Part shown: positions 7,971-16,419 of the stretch, piece after piece | Position numbering within the stretch: the stretch's first letter is position 1 | Layout: each line of letters starts with the position of its first letter | DNA from: Paraburkholderia aromaticivorans | GTDB taxonomy: Bacteria > Pseudomonadota > Gammaproteobacteria > Burkholderiales > Burkholderiaceae | Assembly (NCBI RefSeq): GCF_012689525.1 | Contig: NZ_CP051516.1 | Span: 4,340,001 to 4,404,000 of the forward strand | Direction of reading: 5' to 3' | DNA length: 64,000 nucleotides | Notes under the pieces: generated by a model | Databases searched by the model: none | Told to the model about the DNA's origin: nothing | The model's input: the letters and a program-made list of their open reading frames with translations, nothing else | Program-made: the position numbers and the translations under genes

Positions 7971-9656
7971 ATGGAACGGCACAGCTTCGGCCAGACTCAC
8001 GAGGTGACCAATCAGGTTGCGCCGCTGGCGGACTACAACCTGTTTTCCAGCGACGTCGCGTTGTCCGCCGCCCTCGAACGTGACGGCGCCGGGTGGCATC
8101 GTGGCGCGTTGCTGCAGCACGGCGCGGCGCTCACCACGCCCGAGACGCTGGCGCTCGCCGAACTGGCCAACCGTCACGAGCCCGAGCTTTTCACGCATAG
8201 TCCGCGCGGCGAGCGCATCGACGCGCTGGAATTTCATCCTTCGTGGCACACGCTGCTTTCACTCCTGCGCCGTGAAGGTCTGCACGCGCTGCCGTTTTCC
8301 GATCCGCAACGCGGCGCGATGGTGGCGCGCTGCGCCGGTTACTTTCTGCATGCGCAAATCGAATCCGGTTCGCTCTGCCCGCTGACGATGACCTTCGCGA
8401 GCATCCCCGTGTTGCAACGCGAACCCGCGCTATTCGCGACGTTGCGCGACAAGCTCTACGCGCGCGAGCACGATTCGCGCGACCTGCCGCTCAAGCAGAA
8501 AACCTCCGCAATGATCGGCATGGGCATGACCGAAAAACAAGGCGGCTCGGACGTGCGCAGCAATCAGACCCGCGCCTACTCCACCGCCGGCAGCGGCCGC
8601 GGCGCCGCCTACCGGCTCGTCGGTCACAAATGGTTTTTCTCGGCGCCGCAGTGCGACGCGCATCTCGTGCTCGGCCGCACCGACGAACACGAAGGCCTCT
8701 CGTGCTTCTTCGTGCCGCGCTTCGCGCCGGACGGCCGCAAAAACAACGTGCAGATCCAGCGCCTGAAAGACAAGCTCGGCAACCGCTCGAATGCGAGCAG
8801 CGAAGTCGAATTCCTCGACGCGTTCGGCATCATGATCGGCGACGAAGGACGCGGCGTGCCGACCATCATCGAAATGGCGAATTACACGCGGCTCGATTGC
8901 GTGATCGGCAGCGCGGCCTTGATGCGTGCGGCGCTCGTGCAGGCGATTCACCATGCGCGTCATCGCAGTGCGTTCGGCCGCCATCTGGCCGATCAGCCGC
9001 TGATGCGCAACGTGCTCGCCGACCTGGCTTTGGAATCGGAAGCGGCGACGGTGCTGTTCATGCGTCTCGCGCGCGCTTTCGAAGAGTCCACCGACGCCGC
9101 CTCCACCTCGCTGGCCGAGCGCGCGTGGCGCCGTATCGTCACGCCCGCGGCGAAGTACTGGGTCTGCAAGCGCGCGCTGGAATTCACCGGCGAGGCGATG
9201 GAAGTCTGGGGCGGCAATGGCTACGTCGAAACCGGTCCGATGGCGCGCTTCTATCGTGAAGCGCCGGTGAATTCGATCTGGGAAGGTTCCGGCAACGTGA
9301 TGTGCCTCGACGTGCTGCGCGCGATGGAGCGCGAGCCGGAAGCCGCGCAGGCGCTATTCGCCGCATGGCAGGCGGATGCGCAAGCGCATCCTGCATTGAG
9401 CGCGGCGCTCGGCAAATTCGCCGCCACGCTCAACGGAGCGGCCGAGCATCGCGAAGCGTCGGCACGGCGGATCGCGCAGCAGGTCGTGCTGATCGCGCAG
9501 GCCACCTTGCTGCTCAAACACGCACCCGCCGAAGTGGCCGAGGCGTTCATTGCCACGCGTCTTGCCGACGGTTGCGGCGAAAGCGGCCGTGTGTACGGCA
9601 CGCTGCCGGCCACGTTCGATCACGCGGCGATCATCGAACGGGCTTTTCCGGCCTGA
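7971..9656 (+). CDS. aidB: AidB-like acyl-CoA dehydrogenase family protein
   Basis: The 561-residue protein follows E. coli AidB closely from memory. It has an N-terminal HEVTNQVAPLADYNLF stretch, GMGMTEKQGGSDVRSN in the flavin-binding middle domain, LVGHKWFFSAP, KLGNRSNASSEVEF, and the C-terminal SIWEGSGNVMCLDVLR of the helical domain. AidB binds FAD and DNA and is induced in the adaptive response to alkylating agents; its physiological substrate is unsettled. The ATG at 7971 has GGAGACAG upstream. No ada or alkB gene is adjacent. Instead the gene sits with an aldehyde dehydrogenase 102 bases downstream and a divergent GMC oxidoreductase, so a metabolic role is also open. The family call is firm; the DNA-protection role is inferred. 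Confidence 0.88.
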   Translation: MERHSFGQTHEVTNQVAPLADYNLFSSDVALSAALERDGAGWHRGALLQHGAALTTPETLALAELANRHEPELFTHSPRGERIDALEFHPSWHTLLSLLRREGLHALPFSDPQRGAMVARCAGYFLHAQIESGSLCPLTMTFASIPVLQREPALFATLRDKLYAREHDSRDLPLKQKTSAMIGMGMTEKQGGSDVRSNQTRAYSTAGSGRGAAYRLVGHKWFFSAPQCDAHLVLGRTDEHEGLSCFFVPRFAPDGRKNNVQIQRLKDKLGNRSNASSEVEFLDAFGIMIGDEGRGVPTIIEMANYTRLDCVIGSAALMRAALVQAIHHARHRSAFGRHLADQPLMRNVLADLALESEAATVLFMRLARAFEESTDAASTSLAERAWRRIVTPAAKYWVCKRALEFTGEAMEVWGGNGYVETGPMARFYREAPVNSIWEGSGNVMCLDVLRAMEREPEAAQALFAAWQADAQAHPALSAALGKFAATLNGAAEHREASARRIAQQVVLIAQATLLLKHAPAEVAEAFIATRLADGCGESGRVYGTLPATFDHAAIIERAFPA

Positions 9657-9758
9657 CGTTCGGCACGCACGCTTCGAGTGATGCCGCGAAGCAGCAGAAA
9701 GCAAATCCAATAAAAGCGCGGCTCGACGCGCACGCAATCCATCAGGGAGTGGACACAC

Positions 9759-11177
9759 ATGAAGAACGATCTGCCGGAAGTCGCCGCGCTCGAAGCGCTG
9801 CTGCGCGAGCAGCGCCACGCTTATTTACGGGCGCCGTATCCATCGTGGGAGACACGCGCCGCGCATCTGAAAGCGCTGCGCAAAGTCATGCTTGACAATC
9901 GCGACGCGCTCGCCGACGCGATGAATGCCGACTTCGGCAATCGCGCGAAACAGGAAGTGCTGCTCGCCGAATTCCTGCTGGTGAAGGAGGAAATCGACGG
10001 CGCGCTGCGGCACGGCAAGCGCTGGATGAAAGCGCAGCGCCGCAGCACCAACAAATGGCTGTTGCCGGCGCGCGCGAAAGTCGTGCCGCAGCCGCTCGGC
10101 GTGGTCGGCATCATCGTGCCGTGGAATTATCCGGTGCTGCTCGCCGTCGGGCCGCTCGTCAGCGCGTTGACCGCCGGCAATCGCGCGATCATCAAAATGT
10201 CCGAACTGACGCCGCGCACGTCGGCGCTGTTCGAGCAGTTGATCGGCCAGACTTTCGCGCGCGATCACGTCGCGGTGGTGAACGGCGACGCCGCGCTCGC
10301 CGCCGCGTTCAGCGCGCAGCCCTTCGACCACTTGCTGTTCACCGGCTCGACCAAGGTCGGCCACGAAGTGATGCGCGCCGCCGCCGAGCATCTGACGCCG
10401 GTCACGCTCGAACTGGGCGGCAAGTCGCCGGCCATCATCGGTGCGCATGCGCGCTTCGACAACGCGGTGGACAACCTCATCGCCGGCAAGACGCTCAACG
10501 CGGGGCAAACCTGTGTCGCGCCGGACTACGTGCTGGTGCCGCGCGGCAAGGAGCAGGCGTTCGTCGAACGGGCGCGTGCTCGAATGGCGAAGATGTACCC
10601 GGACTTTTGCAACAATCCGGATTACACCTCGATCATTTCGGCGCGCCACTTCGCGCGGCTGGAGCGCCTAGCCGACGAAGCCCAGACCGCCGGCGGCCAA
10701 CTGCACGCGCTCACCGACAGTTCGCCCGATGCAACAAGCCGCCGCTTCCCGCTGATCGCCATCACCAACGCGCCGGACGAATGCGCGCTGATGCAGGAGG
10801 AAATCTTCGGCCCGCTGCTACCCATCGTGTCCTACGACACGCTCGACGACGCGATCGCGTGGATCAACGCCCGGCCGCGTCCGCTCGCGCTGTACCTCTA
10901 CGCCGACGACGCCGCCACCATCGACCGCGTGACGCACGAAACCGTCGCGGGCGGCATGGCGATCAACGAAACGCTGATGCATCTGGCGTGCGAGAGCCTG
11001 CCGTTCGGCGGAGTCGGGGCGAGCGGAATGGGCGCATATCACGGCTACGAAGGCTTCGTGACCTTCTCGAAGATGAAGCCGGTGCTGACGCAGGCGCGTC
11101 TGAACGCCCGCGGATGGATTTCGCCGCCGTACGGCAAACGGGTGAACGCGCTGCTGAAACTGATGATGCGGTTCTGA
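9759..11177 (+). CDS. calB: Coniferyl-aldehyde-type dehydrogenase (aldehyde dehydrogenase superfamily)
   Basis: The 472-residue protein has the superfamily layout: PLGVVGIIVPWNYP for cofactor binding, VTLELGGKSPA with the general-base Glu (about 217), and NAGQTCVAP with the catalytic Cys (about 251). The short length, the N-terminal arginine-rich helical start, and the C-terminal GASGMGAYHGYEGFVTFS match coniferyl aldehyde dehydrogenases and related fatty aldehyde enzymes. It would oxidise an aromatic or long-chain aldehyde to the acid using NAD(P). It follows aidB in the same direction and could act on the product of the divergent GMC enzyme. The ATG has AGGGAGTGG upstream. Its stop lies only three bases from the end of the convergent flagellar gene. 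The exact substrate is uncertain. Confidence 0.8.
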   Translation: MKNDLPEVAALEALLREQRHAYLRAPYPSWETRAAHLKALRKVMLDNRDALADAMNADFGNRAKQEVLLAEFLLVKEEIDGALRHGKRWMKAQRRSTNKWLLPARAKVVPQPLGVVGIIVPWNYPVLLAVGPLVSALTAGNRAIIKMSELTPRTSALFEQLIGQTFARDHVAVVNGDAALAAAFSAQPFDHLLFTGSTKVGHEVMRAAAEHLTPVTLELGGKSPAIIGAHARFDNAVDNLIAGKTLNAGQTCVAPDYVLVPRGKEQAFVERARARMAKMYPDFCNNPDYTSIISARHFARLERLADEAQTAGGQLHALTDSSPDATSRRFPLIAITNAPDECALMQEEIFGPLLPIVSYDTLDDAIAWINARPRPLALYLYADDAATIDRVTHETVAGGMAINETLMHLACESLPFGGVGASGMGAYHGYEGFVTFSKMKPVLTQARLNARGWISPPYGKRVNALLKLMMRF

Positions 11178-11180
11178 CGC

Positions 11181-11540
11181 TCAGCGCGCCGCCGGGCCGC
11201 CTTCGATTTCGGTGGCCACCACGTCGATGACGTCCTGCGCGTCGGCGTTCGCGGCTGGCGACGGCTCGTTCTCGGCGCCGCTTTCCAGCCGATGCAGCCA
11301 CGCGAGCATCTCCGCCACCGCCTGATAAAGCTCCGGTGGAATGCGCGTGTCGAGATCCACCTGCATCAACAGGGAGACCATTTCGGGCGCTTCGTGCACG
11401 TACAGGCCGGCTTCCTTGGCCCGTTGCACGATCATCTCGGCCAGCATGCCGTAGCCTTTGGCGATCACGCGCGGCGCGGGATCGCCGCCTTGGGCGTCGT
11501 AGACGAGCGCGGCCGCGCTGCGGCGATGTTTGCGGCTCAT
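11181..11540 (-). CDS. FlhB C-terminal-domain paralogue (FlhX/FhlB type)
   Basis: The 119-residue protein aligns by eye to the part of FlhB after its NPTH autocleavage site. AAALVYDAQ, PRVIAKGYGMLAEMI, VHEAPEMVSLLMQVDLDTRIPPELYQAVAEMLAWLHRLE parallels the FlhB residues AVALQYTDG through AVAEVLAWVYQLRR encoded near 49400-49640. It lacks the membrane domain and the NPTH motif. Related free-standing proteins (FlhX of Helicobacter, YlqH of Bacillus) resemble the cleaved FlhB tail, which sets export substrate specificity. The start overlaps the stop of the FliK-like gene by one base (TGATG), so the two are probably translationally coupled. The C-terminal 30 residues are acidic and variable. Confidence 0.85.
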   Translation of the reverse strand: MSRKHRRSAAALVYDAQGGDPAPRVIAKGYGMLAEMIVQRAKEAGLYVHEAPEMVSLLMQVDLDTRIPPELYQAVAEMLAWLHRLESGAENEPSPAANADAQDVIDVVATEIEGGPAAR

Positions 11541-12976
11541 CACATGTCCCAATCGAAATCGTCGAGCGGCGTGGCTGCGGTGCGACGGCGCACGCCCGCA
11601 GTTCGGCTCGCTGCCGAGCCGGCCGCACCGCCCGCATCTGCCGAACTGGCCGCCGAAGCCGACCGAGCATACGCCGACGCCGCCGCCTGAGCGGCCGCCG
11701 CGCCCGCGGCATTCGCGGCGGTGGCGGGCGCGCCGCCGCCAATCTCGCGAATCGTCAAGCCGTTCAATTGGATGCCCGCCGCCGCGAGCCGCTGACGGAA
11801 GCTCTCGCCCTGCATCGCAAGACGCGCGGCGCCGCCGGGACTCGCCTGCACGCGCGCGACGAGCCGAGTGCCGGTCAGCGTCAATTCCGCATCGACAGTG
11901 CCGAGCGTCGGCAGCGACAGCGTCAGGCGGGTGCGCCACGGCTGGTCGTCCTCGCTCGCCGTGCCGCCGCCGCTACGGTCCCATTCATCGCCTTCCTGTT
12001 CGATGGTCCAGTCGAGCTTGGCGCCCGGCCATGCTTCGCCGGTCCAGCGAAACTGCCCGGTCGCAAGCAGATCGAGTTGCTGACGCACCAACGGCACGGT
12101 CGCGGGATGAACCGCGGCGGCCATCGACTGCGAATTCTGCGAGGCGCCGCTGTCGACGGTTTGCGCGGCCGCGCTGTGCAGGCTCGCACGCGCGGGCTGG
12201 CCGTTCAGGTCGGACAGGGAACTGGCCAGCACCTCGCCGGCCACGAAACGCGCGGCTTGCGCGTTGGGTATTGAGGGCATCCCGCGCGCGGCGGCGGCGC
12301 CGGCGTCTTGCGCGCCGCCGTTCGATGAACCATTCGGCGCCGCACCCATGCCCTGCCGGGCGGACGGATTGGCGGGAGATGCCTCGCCGCCGTCGTTCGC
12401 CCAGTCGAGCGGCAGTTGCGCGGCAGCAGCGACCAGTTTGTTTTGTGCTTCGCCGGCAAGCGAAGCGGGCGAACGCTGGCCCGCCAGCCATTGCGCGAGA
12501 TGCGCTTCGTAAAAGAGGCCGCTATCGCCGACGGTCTGTTCGAGCGCGGCGGCGAGCGCCGCGACCGGCACCTGGGCCGCCGCGACATTGGCGGTGGCCG
12601 CGGTGGCAGCGGCATTCGGATTGGCGGCGGATGCAGTGGAAGCCGTTGCAGCAGAGGACGTGTCGAACAGCGGCAACGCGCCGACTTCGACATCGAGCGC
12701 GGGCGCGGCCGGCCAGATCGGCGTCTGGCCGATCACGGCGGGCGTCGCCTCGCCGCCCGAGCGCACGATCGCATTGAGCGTCAGCGCGACAGCGGACAGC
12801 GCGGTCTGGGCGGAAGGCTGCGGCGCGGCCGTCTCAATGAGCGCCGGCATGGTCGGCGCGGTTTCGACGCCCGCCGTGCCGGCCTGCGACGCTGCCGCGC
12901 TCCCTGGCGCGATATTGAGCAGACTATCGATCCGGCTCGCGAGCACCGAAGCGACAGTCGTGTCGATCCCGTTCAT
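11540..12976 (-). CDS. Second FliK-like hook-length control family protein
   Basis: The 478-residue protein is Ala-, Ser- and Pro-rich and poorly conserved in its first three quarters. It ends in a flagellar hook-length-control C-terminal domain (about residues 340-420: WRTRLTLSLPTLGTVDAELT, then FRQRLAAAGIQLNGLTIRE). FliK proteins measure hook length through a disordered N-terminus and switch export by touching FlhB with the C-terminal domain. The usual fliK of this cluster is at 20240-21733, so this is a paralogue. It is followed directly by an FlhB-tail paralogue and preceded by fliT. AAGGAATC lies upstream of the ATG. A role as an alternative switch component is inferred. Confidence 0.85.
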   Translation of the reverse strand: MNGIDTTVASVLASRIDSLLNIAPGSAAASQAGTAGVETAPTMPALIETAAPQPSAQTALSAVALTLNAIVRSGGEATPAVIGQTPIWPAAPALDVEVGALPLFDTSSAATASTASAANPNAAATAATANVAAAQVPVAALAAALEQTVGDSGLFYEAHLAQWLAGQRSPASLAGEAQNKLVAAAAQLPLDWANDGGEASPANPSARQGMGAAPNGSSNGGAQDAGAAAARGMPSIPNAQAARFVAGEVLASSLSDLNGQPARASLHSAAAQTVDSGASQNSQSMAAAVHPATVPLVRQQLDLLATGQFRWTGEAWPGAKLDWTIEQEGDEWDRSGGGTASEDDQPWRTRLTLSLPTLGTVDAELTLTGTRLVARVQASPGGAARLAMQGESFRQRLAAAGIQLNGLTIREIGGGAPATAANAAGAAAAQAAASAYARSASAASSADAGGAAGSAASRTAGVRRRTAATPLDDFDWDM

Positions 12977-13067
12977 GCCGATTCCTTGGTCACATTGGCG
13001 GCGTCGCGCTCAAATAAAGTCAGTCAGCCGGTTGGTTAGAGGCGCCTCTCGGCGCGCGCGGCACAAC

Positions 13068-13394
13068 TCAGCGCGCTCCGTACAGCTCCTTGAGCACGCG
13101 CGTTGGCCGTCCGGCGAACAGCGCGGACAGATTGGCCATGCGCGGATTCGCCAGATCGCGGATCGCAGCGTCGTCGGCGAGGATCTGACGGATCAGCGCG
13201 TACTTGCGCAGACGCTCCGCCTCGTCGAGCTTCACGCCCGTTTCGGCGTCTTTCAACGCCTCCACCAGATGGCGGTATTCCTCTTGCAGGTGGACCAGAT
13301 CGTTCCACAGTGCGCGCCGGGCAGCCATCAGCATGCGGCAGGAAATCGCTGCAATCGCCTCATAACGGGCGAAGTATTCTGCGTTCGATGTCAT
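13068..13394 (-). CDS. fliT: Flagellar export chaperone FliT-like protein
   Basis: The 108-residue all-helical protein (MTSNAEYFARYEAIAAISCRM onwards) has a heptad pattern with LVHLQEEYRHLVEALKDAE and a basic tail. FliT proteins bind the filament cap protein FliD before export and can restrain FlhDC. The start at 13394 overlaps the fliS stop as ATGA, indicating coupling. FliT is poorly conserved in sequence, so the call rests mainly on size, helicity and position directly after fliS, which is the standard order. An upstream extension of the same frame to 13457 lies inside fliS and is discarded. Confidence 0.75.
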   Translation of the reverse strand: MTSNAEYFARYEAIAAISCRMLMAARRALWNDLVHLQEEYRHLVEALKDAETGVKLDEAERLRKYALIRQILADDAAIRDLANPRMANLSALFAGRPTRVLKELYGAR

Positions 13395-13825
13395 CTCATG
13401 CTTTCCGCGGCGGGCTGGGCTGCCATCCGCGCGATCTCCGGGGCAATCCCGATCCATGCCTCTTCGAGTGTGGCCAGAAGGCCATCCACCTCGACCAGCA
13501 TCGCCTCGCTTTGTTTTATGTTGGCTTCGAGCAGCCGGCGCGACATATAGCTATACAGCGCGTTCAACCGCTCCGCAATCTCTCCGCCCGCCTCGACGTT
13601 GAGCGACTGCTGCAGCCCGCTTTCGACGATCTGAATCGCCTTGCCGATCGCCTCTCCGCGAGCCGGCACATTGCCCTGCTGCAAGTGCATGCGCGCCTGC
13701 GCGATCGCCTGCCGGGCGCCCTGATACAACATCACGATCAGACGATGCGGACTCGCGCCCATCACCCCTGTCTCGACGCCGACGCGTGCGTACGCATTGG
13801 CTCCAGAGTGTCCTGGGGAAAACAT
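13391..13825 (-). CDS. fliS: Flagellar export chaperone FliS
   Basis: FliS binds the C-terminus of flagellin in the cytoplasm, prevents early polymerisation and delivers it to the export gate. The 144-residue protein has the family marks: YARVGVETGVMGASPHRLIVMLYQGA near the N-terminus, and GEIAERLNALYSYMSRRLLEAN in the third helix. The start at 13825 is preceded by GAGGAGCG; the in-frame extension to 13888 has no support. It heads fliS-fliT-fliK2-flhX on the minus strand and has a sigma-28-like promoter at 13911-13938. The flagellin and cap genes are not in the window. Confidence 0.95.
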   Translation of the reverse strand: MFSPGHSGANAYARVGVETGVMGASPHRLIVMLYQGARQAIAQARMHLQQGNVPARGEAIGKAIQIVESGLQQSLNVEAGGEIAERLNALYSYMSRRLLEANIKQSEAMLVEVDGLLATLEEAWIGIAPEIARMAAQPAAESMR

Positions 13826-13910
13826 CGGCGCTCCTCCTCTCTTGCACTGCGGTTGGTCGTGGCACCCCATCCGGGCACGTTGCCGCATCCCGATTTCTGC
13901 CTGTACCTGG

Positions 13911-13938
13911 TTATCGGATAGGCAGCGGGAAAGCTTTA
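13911..13938 (-). promoter_or_regulatory. Sigma-28 (FliA) promoter of the fliS operon
   Basis: The minus strand reads TAAAGCTT, a 12-base spacer, then TCCGATAA. The -10 matches GCCGATAA at 7 of 8 positions and the -35 matches TAAAGTTT at 7 of 8. The expected start is about 75-80 bases before the fliS ATG. The spacer is one base longer than the enteric standard, as at flgM. Confidence 0.75.
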
Positions 13939-14042
13939 GGCCAGTGTAAGGAGGTTTAAGGGGCCAAATGGCCCAGCCCTCGAGAGCCGCACGGCATGCA
14001 CGCGTTCGGGCGGGCGGAACAGCCTTGCCGCCCGATCCGCGT

Positions 14043-14378
14043 TCACACCGACATCTGCATGATGTCGTTATAGGCGGACACCAGCTTGTTGCGCACCTGC
14101 AGGCCGAACTGGAAGCCCACGTTGGCCTTTTGCATGTCGACCATCACGTCGTTCAGCGACACGTTCGACGAGCCGAGTTCGAACGCCTGCGATTCGCCGA
14201 CCGCCTTGGTCTGATCGCCGCTGATCTTGTCCAGCGAGGCCTTCAGCGCCGAGGCAAAACCGGTGGGCGTCGCCGCGCCGGACGTGTCAGTGACCGTATT
14301 GCTGCCGCCGGCCGCTTGCGCCGCCATCGACTGCATCTGTTGCAGCGCCGACGAAAGCGCGTTCACGGGGAAAGCCAT
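14043..14378 (-). CDS. fliE: Flagellar hook-basal body protein FliE
   Basis: FliE is the small rod-zone protein that joins the MS-ring to the rod and is among the first substrates exported. The 111-residue protein has the conserved C-terminal half: [29 protein letters not shown], then [38 protein letters not shown], typical of the family and of rod proteins. The ATG at 14378 is preceded by TGGAGAAAAT. It is divergent from fliF, the usual arrangement in this group, and shares a 235-base promoter region with it. An upstream extension to 14411 is discarded. Confidence 0.96.
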   Translation of the reverse strand: MAFPVNALSSALQQMQSMAAQAAGGSNTVTDTSGAATPTGFASALKASLDKISGDQTKAVGESQAFELGSSNVSLNDVMVDMQKANVGFQFGLQVRNKLVSAYNDIMQMSV

Positions 14379-14613
14379 ATTTTCTCCAGGGAATGACGAC
14401 CGGCATGCCAAACCGTACCGATCTGGACGAAAGCATAGCAGCGGGCCATACGGGAAAGCCCCGAAACTAGGGGGGAAACCCGGCTCTATTCAAGCAATCG
14501 GGTTGAGCCGCGCTGCGGATAATTTCAAGGGTGAAAGTCTCTGTCCGTGCGCCCGCCGACCCTCGGTGCGGTAGCGGGCAGAACGCAAAAGGCATCCCGG
14601 AGAAACCCGACGC
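14379..14613. promoter_or_regulatory. Divergent fliE/fliF promoter region
   Basis: The region contains a run of six G (14470-14475) followed by TCTATTCAA (14485-14493). The same nine bases with a G-run upstream recur in the divergent flgB/flgA region (39572-39580). This is a candidate class II (FlhDC-type) control site. No sigma-28 site is seen. The fliF ribosome site GGAGAA lies near the end. Confidence 0.4.
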
Positions 14614-16419
14614 ATGGATTCGTCAGCCAACTCTTTGATCAACCCCGACGCCCGCATGGGCCTCGCCGGCGCGCAGCCTGGCGCCGGTGCGGCCGGTGCC
14701 GGCCAGGCCGGCGGCGCAGCAGACCTCGGCGGCCTGGGAAGCAACCTCGGTGGCAACTTCGGTCAGCGCCTCTCAGGCCTCGCGCAAATGCGCGGCAACC
14801 CGCGCGCCCCGCTGATATTCGCGGTCGCGTTGCTGGTCGCCGTGGTGGCGGGGCTGTTCCTGTGGTCGCGGGCGCCGGACTACAAGGTGCTCTACAGCAA
14901 CCTGTCGGACCGCGACGGCGGCGCCATCATCACGGCGCTGCAGGCGGCCAACATTCCCTATAAGTTCTCCGACGCCGGTGGCGCGATCCTCGTGCCAGGC
15001 GAACAGGTGCATGAAATGCGTCTGCGCCTCGCGTCGCAAGGCTTGCCCAAGAGCGGCTCGGTCGGCTTCGAACTGATGGACAACCAGAAGTTCGGCATCA
15101 GCCAGTTCGCCGAGCAGATCAACTATCAGCGCGCGCTGGAAGGCGAACTGGAGCGCACGGTCGAGTCGATTTCGTCGGTGAAGTCGGCGCGCGTGCATCT
15201 GGCGATTCCGAAGCCGTCCGTGTTCGTGCGCGACAAGGAAGCGCCGTCCGCTTCCGTGCTGGTCAACCTCTACCCCGGCCGCGCGCTCGACGAAGGCCAA
15301 GTGATGGCGATCACGCACATGGTGTCGTCGGCGGTGCCGGATATGCCGGTGAAGGGCGTGACCATTCTCGATCAGGACGGCAACCTGTTGACGCAGCCGT
15401 CCACCGGCAGCGGGCTCGACGCCTCGCAACTGAAGTACCGTCAGCAGATCGAGCGCAGCACCCAGCAGCGCATCGACGCGATCCTGTCGCCGCTGTTCGG
15501 CTCGGGCAACGCGCATTCGCAGGTTAGCGCCGACATCGACTTCTCGCACAGCGAGCAGACCTCGGAAAACTACGGCCCGAACGGCAACCCGCAACAGGCG
15601 GCGATCCGCAGCCAGCAATCGAGCACCGCCACCGAAATGTCGCAAGGCGCGGCCTCGGGCGTGCCGGGCGCGCTGTCGAACCAGCCGCCGCAGCCCGCGT
15701 CGGCGCCGATCAATGCGCCGAACGGCACGAGCGGCGTGACGACCACGCCGGTCAGCGACCGCAAGGACGCGACCACCAACTACGAACTCGACAAGACCGT
15801 GCGCCATCTCGAACAGCCAATGGGCGGCATCAAGCGTCTGTCGGTGGCGGTGGTGGTGAACTACCTGCGCGTGGTCGACGGCAAGGGCCACGCCACGATG
15901 CAGCCTGTTACCGCGGACAAGCTCGCGCAGGTCAACCAGTTGGTGAAGGACGCGATGGGCTTCGACCAGGCGCGCGGCGACTCGGTCAACGTGGTCAACA
16001 GCCCGTTCAGCACCGAAGTCGACCCGAACGCCGACCTGCCATGGTGGCGCACGCCGGACATGATCGCGCTCGCCAAGCAGATCGCCACGTATCTCGGCAT
16101 CGGCGCGGTCGCCCTGTTCCTCTACTTCGTGATGGTGAAACCGGCGCTGCGCCGCGCCTTCCCGCCGCCGGAGCCGGCCGCCGTCGCGGCGCTGGCGTCG
16201 CCGGACGAGCCGATCCTGCTGGACGGCATTCCCGCCGCCGAGCGCATGGGTGCGAACGGCAGCTCGGTCGCCGAACTGGAAACCGACAGCGAACTGCTCG
16301 CCCTCGAAAGCTCCAAGCACAAATATGAGCGGAACCTGGAATTCGCGCGCAACATCGCGCGCCAGGATCCGAAGATCGTTGCAACCGTCGTGAAAAATTG
16401 GGTGTCCGATGAGCGCTGA
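14614..16419 (+). CDS. fliF: Flagellar MS-ring protein FliF
   Basis: FliF forms the MS-ring in the inner membrane, on which the C-ring and export gate assemble. The 601-residue protein has a Gly/Ala-rich cytoplasmic start, a first membrane helix around residues 68-85 (PLIFAVALLVAVVAGLFLW), and ring-building motifs in the YscJ-like part (YKVLYSNLSDRDGG, QINYQRALEGELERTVESI). A Ser/Gln/Pro-rich variable region follows at about 310-380, then a second membrane helix near 490-510 and a C-terminal FliG-binding tail (ARNIARQDPKIVATVVKNWVSDE). The stop overlaps fliG by 11 bases, so the two are coupled. GGAGAAACC lies ten bases before the ATG. Confidence 0.98.
   Translation: MDSSANSLINPDARMGLAGAQPGAGAAGAGQAGGAADLGGLGSNLGGNFGQRLSGLAQMRGNPRAPLIFAVALLVAVVAGLFLWSRAPDYKVLYSNLSDRDGGAIITALQAANIPYKFSDAGGAILVPGEQVHEMRLRLASQGLPKSGSVGFELMDNQKFGISQFAEQINYQRALEGELERTVESISSVKSARVHLAIPKPSVFVRDKEAPSASVLVNLYPGRALDEGQVMAITHMVSSAVPDMPVKGVTILDQDGNLLTQPSTGSGLDASQLKYRQQIERSTQQRIDAILSPLFGSGNAHSQVSADIDFSHSEQTSENYGPNGNPQQAAIRSQQSSTATEMSQGAASGVPGALSNQPPQPASAPINAPNGTSGVTTTPVSDRKDATTNYELDKTVRHLEQPMGGIKRLSVAVVVNYLRVVDGKGHATMQPVTADKLAQVNQLVKDAMGFDQARGDSVNVVNSPFSTEVDPNADLPWWRTPDMIALAKQIATYLGIGAVALFLYFVMVKPALRRAFPPPEPAAVAALASPDEPILLDGIPAAERMGANGSSVAELETDSELLALESSKHKYERNLEFARNIARQDPKIVATVVKNWVSDER

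Noticed and set aside
10055..11230. 391-codon second frame inside the aldehyde dehydrogenase gene
   Set aside because: Same-strand shadow frame, Arg-rich and without domain features.
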